A DNA stretch of 64,000 nucleotides from Micromonospora sp. CB01531 (GCF_001905095.1 NZ_LWLS01000058.1:93638-157637), one strand, 5' to 3'; shown: positions 12,289-21,350, counted from the first letter of the stretch. The notes: generated by a model not told the origin, from the letters alone. Made by a program: numbers and translations.

Positions 12289-12339
12289 GTGTCAAGGAGT
12301 GTTTGCGGAGACTGTTGAAGTATCTACCGGACACTCGTA
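12289..12339. promoter_or_regulatory. direct repeats and shared 10-mer in the P450 / condensation-domain divergent gap
   Basis: Two copies of a GTGTyw-like hexamer (GTGTCA at 12289 and GTGTTT at 12299) are 10 bp apart. The 10-mer GACACTCGTA follows at 12330-12339. The same 10-mer occurs inverted at 31672-31681, upstream of the type II PKS operon. This could be the binding region of a cluster regulator that reads direct repeats with helical-turn spacing. Confidence 0.3.
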
Positions 12340-12370
12340 ACCACGCGCTTGCTGCGGTAGCGTCGCCGGC

Positions 12371-13645
12371 ATGCGAGAGGAACCGGCTTCGGTGGGTCAA
12401 CGCCTCCTGTGGCTGATGGACCACTATCGAGGGCAGCAGAACGCACTTAACGAGCAGGTGGTGTGGCACCTGCGCGGGGACTGCGACATCACCGCCCTGC
12501 GCCGCGTCGTGGACCGGCTGCACGAGCGGCACGAGTCGCTGCGGACCACGTTCGTCGCTCGGCGGCGCCAGCTCGTCCAGGTGATCAATCCGCCGCGCCC
12601 GGTCGAGCTGCTTCGCGTGGACGTGTCCGGGCACGCCGATCCCCGGCGAGCCGCCCGCGAGCACATCGCCGCCGAGCTGACCACCGCCGTGGACATCGGC
12701 GTGTGGCCCACCCGGCCCACGCTGATCACCGTCGGCCCCGAGCACCACATCTTCGTGCTGACCATGCACCACTACGTCAGCGACGACTGGTCCAACGCGC
12801 TGCTGTCGCGCGACGTCCGTGCGCTCTACCAGGGCGAGGAACTGCCAGAGGTCGGATGGCAGTACGCCAAGTGGGCGGCCTGGCAGCGAGAGCTGATCTC
12901 CGGGCCGGATTCGGGGACGCTGTTCGACCACTGGCGCGGGCAGCTCGACAGCGCGCGGCTGGTGCACCTGCCCGAGCGCGCCGAGGTCCCCCGGGGCCCC
13001 GGCGAGCCGGCCTGGGTGTCGGTGGAGTTGACCATCGACCCGCACGTGGCGCAAGGGCTGCACCAGCTCGCCCGCAAGCAACGCACCACCCTCTTCCCGG
13101 TGATGCTCTCCCTGTTCTACCTGGTGCTGCACCGGGCCACCGGCCAGTCGGACCTGACGGTGGCGTCGCTGTTCGCCAACCGAAGCCGCCCGGAGGTCCG
13201 CGACACCGTCGGCTTCTTCGTGTCCATGGTGCTGCTGCGCGGCCGGGTGGTGGCCGCCGAGCCGTTCACCGACCTGTTGCGCCAAGTGCGCAACGTGGTG
13301 ATGGAGGGCCTGCGCCACCAGGAACTGCCGGCGCAGCTGCTGCCGCCCGGGACGGTCACGGGGGAGGGCCGCACCGACGACGTCATGTTCCAGCTGCTCG
13401 GGTCGTTCGTGCCAAGGGCCGACATGAGCGGCGACGAGCTGGACGACCTCGAGGCGCAGCTGGAGCGCAGCCGGTTCGCGCTGGAGTTCGTCGTCGTACC
13501 CCAGGGCGATGCGCTCACCGCCGTCGTCATGTGCGACCGCGACCGGTTCACTCCGGACTGGGCGCGGCAGCTCGTCAAGGACTACGTGGAGCTGGCCGCG
13601 GCGGTGGTGGCGGACCCGGGCCGCCTGCCGGGCACGCCTTCCTGA
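12371..13645 (+). CDS. free-standing NRPS condensation domain
   Basis: This 424-residue protein is a single C domain. It opens with SVGQRLLWLMD (C1 region) and carries MHHYVSDDWS (the HHxxxD active-site motif, with D in place of the usual G, near 12765-12790). It also has DVMFQLLGSF and FALEFVVVPQGDAL in the C-terminal half. No A or carrier domain is attached, so it must work in trans, for example with the free PCP at 19576 or the partial NRPS at the left edge. ATG start; promoter shared with the divergent P450 operon. Confidence 0.9.
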   Translation: MREEPASVGQRLLWLMDHYRGQQNALNEQVVWHLRGDCDITALRRVVDRLHERHESLRTTFVARRRQLVQVINPPRPVELLRVDVSGHADPRRAAREHIAAELTTAVDIGVWPTRPTLITVGPEHHIFVLTMHHYVSDDWSNALLSRDVRALYQGEELPEVGWQYAKWAAWQRELISGPDSGTLFDHWRGQLDSARLVHLPERAEVPRGPGEPAWVSVELTIDPHVAQGLHQLARKQRTTLFPVMLSLFYLVLHRATGQSDLTVASLFANRSRPEVRDTVGFFVSMVLLRGRVVAAEPFTDLLRQVRNVVMEGLRHQELPAQLLPPGTVTGEGRTDDVMFQLLGSFVPRADMSGDELDDLEAQLERSRFALEFVVVPQGDALTAVVMCDRDRFTPDWARQLVKDYVELAAAVVADPGRLPGTPS

Positions 13646-13649
13646 GGCG

Positions 13650-13678
13650 CCGATGCGTGCCGCACGGCGGGGCATCGG
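13650..13678. terminator. bidirectional hairpin terminator
   Basis: CCGATGC (13650-13656) pairs with GCATCGG (13672-13678), and the loop has a further GCCG/CGGC helix. It begins just after the condensation-domain stop and lies between two convergent genes. Confidence 0.55.
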
Positions 13679-13733
13679 GGCCGGCGGGCGGCCGGCGCGC
13701 CGCCGACCACCCCCATCGCATCCGGACGGCCGG

Positions 13734-14087
13734 TCACCCGGCCTTGGGCAGCTCCCGCAGACCGAAGGCCACGCCCTGGTTGTCGCGGCACTCGGCGAAC
13801 GCGCCGTACTGCGGGCTCGGCGGCCGCAGCGGGCCCACCTCGCCGCCCAGCTCCTTGACCCGCTCGACAGCCTTGGCCAGGTCGTCCACCCCGAAGTAGA
13901 CGATGATGTGCGGAGGGTCGGTGTCCGGATGGGAGCCGGCCTCCAGGCCCGGGGCCGCACCCGGCATCTCGATGTACGACCCGTGGGTGAGCATCGTGAA
14001 CTTCCAGCCGAACAGCGCCTCGTAGAATTCCCGGGTGCGTTCGGGAACCGGAACTGCGAACTCGATGAACGAAGGTTCTCCTGCCAC
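13734..14087 (-). CDS. VOC/glyoxalase-fold protein
   Basis: This 117-residue single-domain protein has paired beta-alpha-beta elements: FIEFAVPVPERTREFYEALFGWKF at the start and IVYFGVDDLAKAVERVKELGGEV in the middle. This is the usual pattern of actinomycete VOC proteins, which act as small-molecule isomerases, lyases or drug-binding resistance proteins. GTG start with GGAGGG upstream. It sits alone and divergent from the next gene, so either a tailoring or a resistance role is possible. Confidence 0.8.
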   Translation of the reverse strand: MAGEPSFIEFAVPVPERTREFYEALFGWKFTMLTHGSYIEMPGAAPGLEAGSHPDTDPPHIIVYFGVDDLAKAVERVKELGGEVGPLRPPSPQYGAFAECRDNQGVAFGLRELPKAG

Positions 14088-14124
14088 GGCGCCCTCCGGT
14101 GCGTGATCTGTCAGGGGAGATGTC

Positions 14125-14187
14125 CTAGCATCATAACGGGTATTGGCTCGTCTTCCGCAGACGCACGAGGATGCTAGTGAAGACGAG
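14125..14187. promoter_or_regulatory. two interleaved inverted repeats in a divergent promoter region
   Basis: CTAGCATC (14125-14132) pairs with GATGCTAG (14170-14177), and CTCGTCTTC (14147-14155) pairs with GAAGACGAG (14179-14187). The order is A-B-A'-B', which is a pseudoknot topology if transcribed, or two overlapping operators as DNA. It lies between the divergent VOC and acyl-CoA-dehydrogenase-like genes. Confidence 0.35.
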
Positions 14188-14290
14188 TTCCGGTGGCTGG
14201 CGGGTCAGCCACCACGGCGGCCGACGCGCCACCGGGCCCACGGGCCCGCACCACCGGCCCCCCAGGGCCCCATGAACGGAGGGCACTGCT

Positions 14291-15316
14291 GTGACTGTCT
14301 CCATCGAGGAGTCCACGAGCCTGCGGCAGGCGCGCGAGATCGCCGACGAGGCGTTCTTCCCCGCCGCGCTTGCGGTCGACGGCGCCGACCGCGTCCCGAT
14401 CTCCCACCTGGACTTGCTCGCCGAGCAGGGCTTCTACGGACTGGCCGCGCCCCCGGAGTTCAACCGCCTCGACCTGCCGAGCTTCCCAGCGGTGTGCCGC
14501 GTCATCGAGACGCTCGCCAGCGGCTGCCTCACCACCACGTTCGTCTGGGCCCAGCACCACAACGCGGTGATGGCGGCCGCCAACACCGGCAACGCCCAAC
14601 TGCGTGCGGCCTGGCTGGAGCCGCTGGCCACCGGGCGGCGCCGGGCGGGACTGGCGATCGGCGCCGCGGTGCGGCCCGGTCCGTCAGCGCTGGCGGCGAC
14701 ACCGGCCGACGGCGGGTTCCTGTTCTCCGGCGCCGCGCCGTGGGTGAGCGGCTGGGGCCTGATCGACACGATCTACGCGGCCGCCCGGCTGCCCGACGAC
14801 ACGCTGGTCTTCGCCCTGGTCGACGCCGAAACGAGTGGCACGCTGGCCGTCGAGCCGTTGCGGATGTCGGCGGTGAACGCCAGCAGCACGGTGACGGTCA
14901 CCTTCGACAACCACTTCGTGCCCGCCGACCGCGTCGCCAACCAAATGCCGCTCGAGGCGTGGCGGCAGCGCGACCCGGCGACGCTGCGGTTCAACGGTTC
15001 CCTCGCGCTCGGCGTGGCCGACCGGGCGATCGAGCTGGCCGATGAGCCGCGGCTGCGCCAGCAGCTCGACGCCGTCCGTGACCGCCTCGACGCCGCCGAC
15101 CCGGGCACCATGCCCGCCGCCCGGGCTGCCGCCTCGGAGCTGGCGCTGCGGGCCAGCGCGAACCTCGCCGTGGCCGCCGGCAGCCGTGCCGTTCTGCTCG
15201 ATCAGCACGCCCAGCGCCTGGTGCGGGAGGCGACCTTCCTGCTGGTCTTCGGCTCCCGCCCGGGCATCCGCGATGCCCTGCACACCGCGTTCGTCACATC
15301 CGGCGGCGTCGCCTGA
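14291..15316 (+). CDS. acyl-CoA dehydrogenase-like flavoprotein
   Basis: This 341-residue protein has the N-terminal ACAD layout (ISHLDLLAEQGFYGLAAPPEFN), TTTFVWAQHHNAVMAAA, and a middle beta-domain GGFLFSGAAPWVSGWGLIDT. The C-terminal helices lack a clear catalytic glutamate segment. It resembles the ACAD-like oxidases and hydroxylases that act on carrier-bound or small substrates more than true fatty-acid enzymes. GTG start. It is monocistronic and convergent with the Cy-A-PCP-TE NRPS gene. Confidence 0.75.
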   Translation: MTVSIEESTSLRQAREIADEAFFPAALAVDGADRVPISHLDLLAEQGFYGLAAPPEFNRLDLPSFPAVCRVIETLASGCLTTTFVWAQHHNAVMAAANTGNAQLRAAWLEPLATGRRRAGLAIGAAVRPGPSALAATPADGGFLFSGAAPWVSGWGLIDTIYAAARLPDDTLVFALVDAETSGTLAVEPLRMSAVNASSTVTVTFDNHFVPADRVANQMPLEAWRQRDPATLRFNGSLALGVADRAIELADEPRLRQQLDAVRDRLDAADPGTMPAARAAASELALRASANLAVAAGSRAVLLDQHAQRLVREATFLLVFGSRPGIRDALHTAFVTSGGVA

Positions 15317-15320
15317 CACC

Positions 15321-15350
15321 CCGGGGCGGCGTCGCCGGGCGCCGCCCCGG
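15321..15350. terminator. hairpin terminator 1 of a tandem pair
   Basis: A perfect 11-bp GC stem (15321-15331 with 15340-15350) with an 8-nt loop lies between two convergent genes. Confidence 0.7.
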
Positions 15351-15351
15351 T

Positions 15352-15396
15352 GCGCAGGGCTCGCGACGCGCACGACCGGCGTCGCGGGCCCTGCGC
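15352..15396. terminator. hairpin terminator 2 of a tandem pair
   Basis: A 17-bp stem pairs 15352-15368 with 15380-15396, with one T-G wobble and an 11-nt loop. It follows the first hairpin directly and ends 10 bp before the NRPS stop codon, so the pair insulates the two converging transcripts. Confidence 0.75.
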
Positions 15397-15405
15397 GCGT
15401 CCGCC

Positions 15406-18400
15406 CTACGGCATCCGGTCGACCAGCTGGGCCACGGCCTGCGCCTGATCGCGGTTCACCACCGTGAAGTGGTCGCCCTCCAGCACGTGGACGCGGGCCT
15501 GCAGCGCCGCCGCGGCGTGCCGCAGCGGCGACAGGTAGCCCGCCGCCGGACCGGTTAGCCCCCGCGACGCCTCCACGACGTCCAGCTCCAGTCCCTGCTC
15601 GGCGACGAACGAGTACCGCAGCAGCGCCCGGGTGTTGGCCTCGAAAACCCGGTACATCGCGTGCAGCTCGGCGTACGTCACCGACTTCAGCTCCTTGAGC
15701 TGCGGCGGCGGCGCCGCCCACGTCCGGCGTAGCGTCTCCTGGACAGCATCCGTGGCGCACGGGTCGCTCGGCACCTCCACCGGCGCGCCGGCGAGGTTGT
15801 GCAGGAACGCCTGCACGAGGGTGGCGTCGTCGACCGGGCGGCCGGTGCCGCAGCCGACCCAGGGGTCGATGAGCACCACCGCACACTTCCGTCCTTGCCA
15901 CCGCAGCCGCCGGGCCATCTCGTACGCCACCACGCCGCCCAGCGACCAGCCGGCCAGCCGGACCGTCCGGTCCGGTGGCTCGTTCGCGATGACCGGCGCG
16001 AGTTCCGCCAGGTACCGGGTGGCCAACTCCTCGATGGTCACGCCCGGCTGCGCCGGGGACGGCGCGGACAGGCCAAGCACCCGATGCCGCTCGGCCAGCT
16101 CGGCCACCAGCGGGCGGTAACACAGCAGGTCGCCGCCGACCGGGTGCACCAGGACCAGCGGACGGTGCCCGTTGTCGGCCAGCGTGACCAGGCTGCGCGC
16201 CGGCCCGGTGCCGCCTGCGGCGTCGAGCAGGGCGGCGAGCTCCCCGACGGTGCCCGAGGTGTACAGCGTGGCCAGCGGCAGCCGCCGCCCCAACTGCTGC
16301 TCGATGCGGTTCATCAGGCGCGCCGCGAGCAGCGAGCTGCCGCCGTAGGCGAAGAAGTCGACGGCGCGGCCGACCTCCGGCACGTCCAACAGCTCCTGCC
16401 ACAGCGCGGCCAGGGCCCGCTCGGTGGCGGTGCGGGGCGCGTCGTCGCCGACCTGCCGGGCGGCCCCCACGGCGGCGGCCCGCTCGGCCAACTGCCGCCG
16501 GTCGACCTTGCCATTGGCGGTCAGCGGCAGCCGAAGCCGCACCTCGATGCTGCGCGGCACCATGTAGTCCGGCAACCGGGCCACGAGGTGGGTCTTCAGC
16601 AGCGCGACGAGCTGCTCGGCCGGGGTCTGCGAGGCCACGAAGGCGACCAGCGACACAGCCCTTCCGTCGCTACGGGTGACCACGGCGGCGTCAGCGACCG
16701 CCGAGTGAGCCAGCAGCGCCGCCTCGATCTCGCCGAGTTCCACCCGGAAGCCGTTGACCTTGACCTGTGGGTCCTCCCGGCCCAGGAACTCCAGCGTGCC
16801 GTCGGGCCAGTAGCGGGCCCAGTCGCCCGTGCGGTAGATCCGTTCCTGCCGCCGCGGATGCACGAGGAACGACGCGGCGGTCAGGTCCCCGTCGCCCAGG
16901 TAGCCCAGGGCGAGGCCACGCCCGCCGATGAACAGCTCGCCCGGCACCCAGTCGGGGCGGTCCATCAGGCGGGCGTCGAGCACCTGGAAGCGCTGGTTGC
17001 GTAGCGGATGGCCGTACGGGATCGAAATCCAGTGCGGGGGCACCCGCACCGGCACCGGGTGGTAGTTGGACCAGATCGACGCCTCCGTCGCGCCCCCGAG
17101 GCTCGCGCACGCGGCGTGCGGCGCGATCTCCGCCAACTCCGCGCCGAGGTTGATCGGCACCCAGTCGCCGCTGACCATGGCCAGCCGCAGCTCGGTGAGC
17201 GGATGCCGGCCGCTCGTGCGTACGAACTCCACGAACATCGCCAGGTACGCCGGGACGCTGTTCCACACCGTGACCCCGGCGGCCAGGCACAGCTCGTAGA
17301 GGTGGGTGACCTCCCGTTCCTGCCCGGGTGTCGGCACGACCACCGCCCCGCCCGCGGCCAGCATGCCGAACACGTCCCACACCGACAGGTCGAATGTGTA
17401 GTCGGAGACGGCGAGCACCCGGTCGCGGGGGCCGAGGCCGAACCGCTCGTTGATGTCGACCAGCGTGTTGACGACGCTGCCGTGCGAGATCATCACCCCC
17501 TTCGGCGTGCCGGAGGTGCCGGAGGTGAAGATGACGTACGCCAGCGACTCCGGGTCGACGTCCACCGCCGGCCGCGCCGCCCCGTCCTGACAGGCGATGG
17601 CGGTGGCGATGTCGATGGTCCGCGCGCCCGCGTACGGCTCCTCGCCCTGGACGCTGCGGTCGGCCAGCAGCACCCGTAGTCCGCAGATCTCGGCCACCTG
17701 CTCCCGACGGCGGCGCGGCCACCGCGGCGAGACCGGCACGTACGCGGCCCCGGCCATCAGAACCCCGATCAACGCGATGATCTGGTGCGCCCCGCGCAGC
17801 GCCTGCACGCCGACCACCTCGCCGGGCCGTACCCCGGCGGCGACGAGTTCCGCAGCGACGGCGCTGGCCTGGTCGCGCAGCTGCGCGTAGGTGATCTCCC
17901 GGCCGCCGGCGATCACCGCGAGCCGGTCCGGCTGCCGCTCGGCCTGCTCCTCGAAGAGCTCGTGCATGGTGACCACCCGGGCGGGCGCCGCCGTGTCGTT
18001 GACCTGCTCGCGGATCTTGAGCTGGGCCGCCGGGGTGAGATCGAACGATTCCGTCCCCCACGCCTCGTCCTCGGTGGCCAGCCGGATCAGCAGGGACCGG
18101 TACGCGGCGAACATGTCGTCGATCATGCCCGCCGGGTAGAGGTCGTCCGCGCTGTCCCAGGTGGTGACCAGAGCGTTGCCGGCCACGAACACCTGGTGGT
18201 CCAACGCGACCTGCGGCGTGCGGACCTTGCCCTCCAGCCGCTGCCAGCCGAGGTGTTCCAGGAAGACCCCGGTGTCGGCCTCCCCGACCCCGAGCATGCT
18301 GGTGAACACCACCGGCATCAGCGCGTTGCGGGCGTTGCCCTGCCGCTGGTTGAGCTGCCGGATGACGGAGACCCCGCTGAAGGAGGAGTGTTCCATGTCC

Positions 18401-19428
18401 TCGAGCAGTTGCCGGCGCCAGGCGCGGGCCCGGTCGAGGAAGGTGTCGCCCGCGCTGCCCTGGCGGCACTCCATCAGCAGCGTGCTGCTGAAGTTGCCGA
18501 TGATCTTGTCGGCGTCCGGGTGAAACGGCAGCCGGTCGCCGTACATGATGTTGATGGTGAAGTCGGGGTTCTTCGACCAGTGCCGCAGCACCTCGCAGAA
18601 CGCCGCGCCGAGCACCATGGTGCCCGTGAGTCGACTCTTCCTGATGCGCGTGGCCAGGCTGGTCCACTGTTCGGGGGTGAGCTTGAAGACCCGGCGCACG
18701 AGGCGGGGGCTGGGGTCGCCGGTCATCCGGCGGCGGGGCAGCTCCGGCGCAGCGGGCAGGCTGTCCAGCCGGTTGAGCCAGTAGCGGCGGGCCCGCTCGT
18801 GTTCGTCGCTGTCCTTGCGCCCCTCGAACTCGCTGCGGTACTCCCGGAAGGTGTACCGCAGCGGGGGCAGCGACTCGCCGTTCAGCAGGGCCCGCAGCTC
18901 CTGGGCGAAAATCTCGCCCGAGAACCCGTCGATGGCCAGCAGCCGCGCGCACACCTGCACCACAACGTGGGTGTCCAGGGCGAAGACGAAGACCTCGAAC
19001 GGAGCGTGCCCGTCGCGCGGTGGCCCCTCGTCGTAACAGCGCTCCCGATTACGGGTGAGGATCCGTCGCCACACATGCTCCGGCTGGCCGCGTAGCGACC
19101 GGTAGATCAGCGGTACGGGAAGCTCGTCCTGGACGTGCAGCAGGCCCGTCTCATCGAAGGACGCCCGGAGCATCTCGTGCCGGCGCATGAGCTGATGCAG
19201 GGCCGCGCTGAACGCGCGGACATCCAGCTCCTGGCAGGCGTACTCCTCGTAGAACAGGGCGGGGCCGCCGAGCTGGAAGTCGCCCAGCTCGCCGAGCAGG
19301 TACGCGTACTGCAGGTCGCTCATGGGCGCCGAGCGGGCGCCCGAGGCGTCCGCTCGGGAAGCTGCCGACGGCGGGGCCGGTGGGACGATGGCTGACGATG
19401 TGTGATGCTCCGGTCCCGTGATGTCCAT
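15406..19428 (-). CDS. NRPS: Cy-A-PCP-TE
   Basis: This is a 1340-residue NRPS module. The N-terminal domain belongs to the heterocyclisation family, shown by PVVFTSMLG and RTPQVALDHQV. Its DxxxxD motif reads RLLAIDGFS (18928-18945), so the first aspartate is arginine. The A domain has TSGTSGTPKG and the VWNSVPAY and SGDWVP signatures. Pocket positions read as D-L-W-N-x-S-L-I-W, close to the Cys code of thiazoline-forming synthetases but with W where Y is usual. NGKVDRR, a PCP (YGGSSLLAARL) and a TE with the nucleophile GWSLGG follow. The ATG at 19428, with GGGGGG upstream, is preferred over an upstream TTG. It probably adds cysteine and releases the chain. Confidence 0.92.
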   Translation of the reverse strand: MDITGPEHHTSSAIVPPAPPSAASRADASGARSAPMSDLQYAYLLGELGDFQLGGPALFYEEYACQELDVRAFSAALHQLMRRHEMLRASFDETGLLHVQDELPVPLIYRSLRGQPEHVWRRILTRNRERCYDEGPPRDGHAPFEVFVFALDTHVVVQVCARLLAIDGFSGEIFAQELRALLNGESLPPLRYTFREYRSEFEGRKDSDEHERARRYWLNRLDSLPAAPELPRRRMTGDPSPRLVRRVFKLTPEQWTSLATRIRKSRLTGTMVLGAAFCEVLRHWSKNPDFTINIMYGDRLPFHPDADKIIGNFSSTLLMECRQGSAGDTFLDRARAWRRQLLEDMEHSSFSGVSVIRQLNQRQGNARNALMPVVFTSMLGVGEADTGVFLEHLGWQRLEGKVRTPQVALDHQVFVAGNALVTTWDSADDLYPAGMIDDMFAAYRSLLIRLATEDEAWGTESFDLTPAAQLKIREQVNDTAAPARVVTMHELFEEQAERQPDRLAVIAGGREITYAQLRDQASAVAAELVAAGVRPGEVVGVQALRGAHQIIALIGVLMAGAAYVPVSPRWPRRRREQVAEICGLRVLLADRSVQGEEPYAGARTIDIATAIACQDGAARPAVDVDPESLAYVIFTSGTSGTPKGVMISHGSVVNTLVDINERFGLGPRDRVLAVSDYTFDLSVWDVFGMLAAGGAVVVPTPGQEREVTHLYELCLAAGVTVWNSVPAYLAMFVEFVRTSGRHPLTELRLAMVSGDWVPINLGAELAEIAPHAACASLGGATEASIWSNYHPVPVRVPPHWISIPYGHPLRNQRFQVLDARLMDRPDWVPGELFIGGRGLALGYLGDGDLTAASFLVHPRRQERIYRTGDWARYWPDGTLEFLGREDPQVKVNGFRVELGEIEAALLAHSAVADAAVVTRSDGRAVSLVAFVASQTPAEQLVALLKTHLVARLPDYMVPRSIEVRLRLPLTANGKVDRRQLAERAAAVGAARQVGDDAPRTATERALAALWQELLDVPEVGRAVDFFAYGGSSLLAARLMNRIEQQLGRRLPLATLYTSGTVGELAALLDAAGGTGPARSLVTLADNGHRPLVLVHPVGGDLLCYRPLVAELAERHRVLGLSAPSPAQPGVTIEELATRYLAELAPVIANEPPDRTVRLAGWSLGGVVAYEMARRLRWQGRKCAVVLIDPWVGCGTGRPVDDATLVQAFLHNLAGAPVEVPSDPCATDAVQETLRRTWAAPPPQLKELKSVTYAELHAMYRVFEANTRALLRYSFVAEQGLELDVVEASRGLTGPAAGYLSPLRHAAAALQARVHVLEGDHFTVVNRDQAQAVAQLVDRMP

Positions 19429-19575
19429 TATGTTCCCCCCAGGATGGTCGATTGTGGACAAGCTGGTACAAATGATCTGACCGGAGATATGCTCCGGACG
19501 GTCCCCCGTGGGATGTGGTCGACCGGCGATGCCCGGCGACCGGGCAAGGGAGCGCAGGGAGGCGAGCGGCGGGGG

Positions 19576-19812
19576 CTATCGCGCGGCGGCGGCCCGCAGC
19601 TGGTGCACCGCCTCGGTCAGTTCCGCCGGGGTGGGCCGGTCGAATACCTCGATCATCGGCAGTTGTACGCCGAAGACGATGTTCACCCAGTGCACGATGG
19701 CCGCCGCCGCCATCGAGTCGCCTTCGAGGTCGTCGAAGAAGTCAGTATCCGGCCGCACCTGGCGGCCGAAGATGTTCTCCCAGATGTCGACCATCTGTTG
19801 TTCGTTTGTCAC
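19576..19812 (-). CDS. free-standing peptidyl carrier protein
   Basis: This 78-residue acidic carrier protein has the phosphopantetheine site in LEGDSMAAAAIVHW (serine at about residue 38) and a C-terminal DRPTPAELTEAVHQL helix. It is encoded between the ALDH and NRPS genes on the same strand, 44 bp after the ALDH stop. A free PCP next to free C and adenylating enzymes suggests that part of the assembly line runs in trans. GTG start. Confidence 0.88.
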   Translation of the reverse strand: MTNEQQMVDIWENIFGRQVRPDTDFFDDLEGDSMAAAAIVHWVNIVFGVQLPMIEVFDRPTPAELTEAVHQLRAAAAR

Positions 19813-19856
19813 GATGCCTCCCCATGACGTGCCCGGCCGCCGAACGCGGCCGGTGC

Positions 19857-21350
19857 TCACCTCGGAGCAGGTACCGCCCTCCATGGGCGGGTGCCCAGGT
19901 CATTTATCAGTGTCTTTGTCTCTAGAAAGGCGTCGACGCCCGCCCTGCCCATTTCACGTCCCCAGCCCGATTCCCGCATTCCGCCGAAGGGCAGCGCCGG
20001 ATCGAGAACGTGCCAACTGTTGACCCACACGGTGCCGGCCCGCAGCCGGCGGCCGACCTGGTGCGCCAGCCCCAGATCGCGGGTGAAGACGCCGGCGGCG
20101 AGCCCGTACGGGCTGCCGTTGGCCAGCGCCACTACCTCCTCCACAGTGTCGAAGGCCTGCGCCACCAGCACCGGGCCGAAGACCTCCTCCCGGACCACCG
20201 GCGCCTGCGGGTCGGCCCCGGTCACCACCGCCGCAGTGCAGAAGAAGCCCGGCGAGTCCGGCGCCTGGCCGCCGGTGACCCGCGCACCGCCGTCGCGGGC
20301 CGAGCGCAGATAGGACAGCACCCTCGCCCGGTGCTCCGCGGATATCAACGGCCCCATGTCCGTGTCCTGGTCCAGCCCGTCGCCGAGCCTGATCGCCGCG
20401 GCCCGCTCCCGGATCCCCGCGACAACCTCGTCGAAGACCGGCCGCTGCACATACAGCCGGGACCCCGCCACGCAGGTCTCGCCCTGGTTGTAGAAGATCG
20501 CATGGGCCGCGCCGTCCATCGCCCGAGCCAGGTCGGCGTCGGCGAACACGATGCTCGGTGACTTGCCGCCCAACTCCAGGGTCACCCGGCGGAAGTCGGC
20601 GGCCGCGGCCTGGACGATGCTGCGCCCGACCTCCGTCGACCCGGTGAACGTGACCTTGTCGACGCCCGGGTGCGCGGCGAGCGCTGCGCCGGTGCCACCG
20701 TCGCCGGTGACGATGTTCAGCACGCCCGCCGGCACGCCGGCCTCTCGCACCAGCTGCCCGAGCAGCAGCGCGGACAGCGGCGTCTGCTCGGCTGGCTTCA
20801 GCACCACCGTGCAGCCCGCTGCCAGGGCGGGCGCCACCTTCGCCGCAGCCATGTAGAGCGGGAAGTTCCACGGGATGATGGCCGCCACCACACCCACCGG
20901 CTCGGGCACGGTCAGGGCGACATGCCGCTCCGGGCTGGCGGTGTAGAGCGAAGCGTTCTCGCCGTTCAGCCGGCCGGGCCAGCCGGCCATATAGTGGAAC
21001 ACCGCGGCGGCGGCCGGGACGTCGCCCGCCCGGGCCACCCGCAGCGGCTTGCCGTTGTCGAGGCAGTCCAGCAGAGCCAGCCGGTCGGCGTGCGCGAGGA
21101 TCAGGTCGCCGACCCGGTGCAGCAGCCGGGCCCGGGCGGCTGGGGACATCCGGTGCCACCGGGATCCGGGCTCGCCGGCGGCGCGCGCCGCAGCGACGGC
21201 CCGGGCCACGTCCGTCGGATGGGCGTGGGCAACCGTCGCAAGTGTCTCTCCGGTGGACGGACACACAGATGTCAGCAGACGACCATCGTTCGCGGGCGAC
21301 CACTTGCCTCCGATGAACAACTCTCGAGGTAATTCGTCCAGACAGGACAT
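19857..21350 (-). CDS. aldehyde dehydrogenase (NAD(P)+)
   Basis: This is an ALDH-superfamily enzyme of about 497 residues. It has VTLELGGKSPSIVFADADL, the cysteine segment NQGETCVAGSRLYV, the active-site Asn context IIPWNFPLYMAA, and the C-terminal LPFGGMRESGWGREMG. Family members oxidise an aldehyde to an acid. The start at 21350 (MSCLDELPREL) matches the usual ALDH N-terminus, but in-frame starts at 21383 and 21392 cannot be excluded because none has a strong ribosome site. Its place ahead of the PCP and NRPS genes suggests it supplies a carboxylic acid building block or oxidises a released aldehyde. Confidence 0.85.
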   Translation of the reverse strand: MSCLDELPRELFIGGKWSPANDGRLLTSVCPSTGETLATVAHAHPTDVARAVAAARAAGEPGSRWHRMSPAARARLLHRVGDLILAHADRLALLDCLDNGKPLRVARAGDVPAAAAVFHYMAGWPGRLNGENASLYTASPERHVALTVPEPVGVVAAIIPWNFPLYMAAAKVAPALAAGCTVVLKPAEQTPLSALLLGQLVREAGVPAGVLNIVTGDGGTGAALAAHPGVDKVTFTGSTEVGRSIVQAAAADFRRVTLELGGKSPSIVFADADLARAMDGAAHAIFYNQGETCVAGSRLYVQRPVFDEVVAGIRERAAAIRLGDGLDQDTDMGPLISAEHRARVLSYLRSARDGGARVTGGQAPDSPGFFCTAAVVTGADPQAPVVREEVFGPVLVAQAFDTVEEVVALANGSPYGLAAGVFTRDLGLAHQVGRRLRAGTVWVNSWHVLDPALPFGGMRESGWGREMGRAGVDAFLETKTLINDLGTRPWRAVPAPR

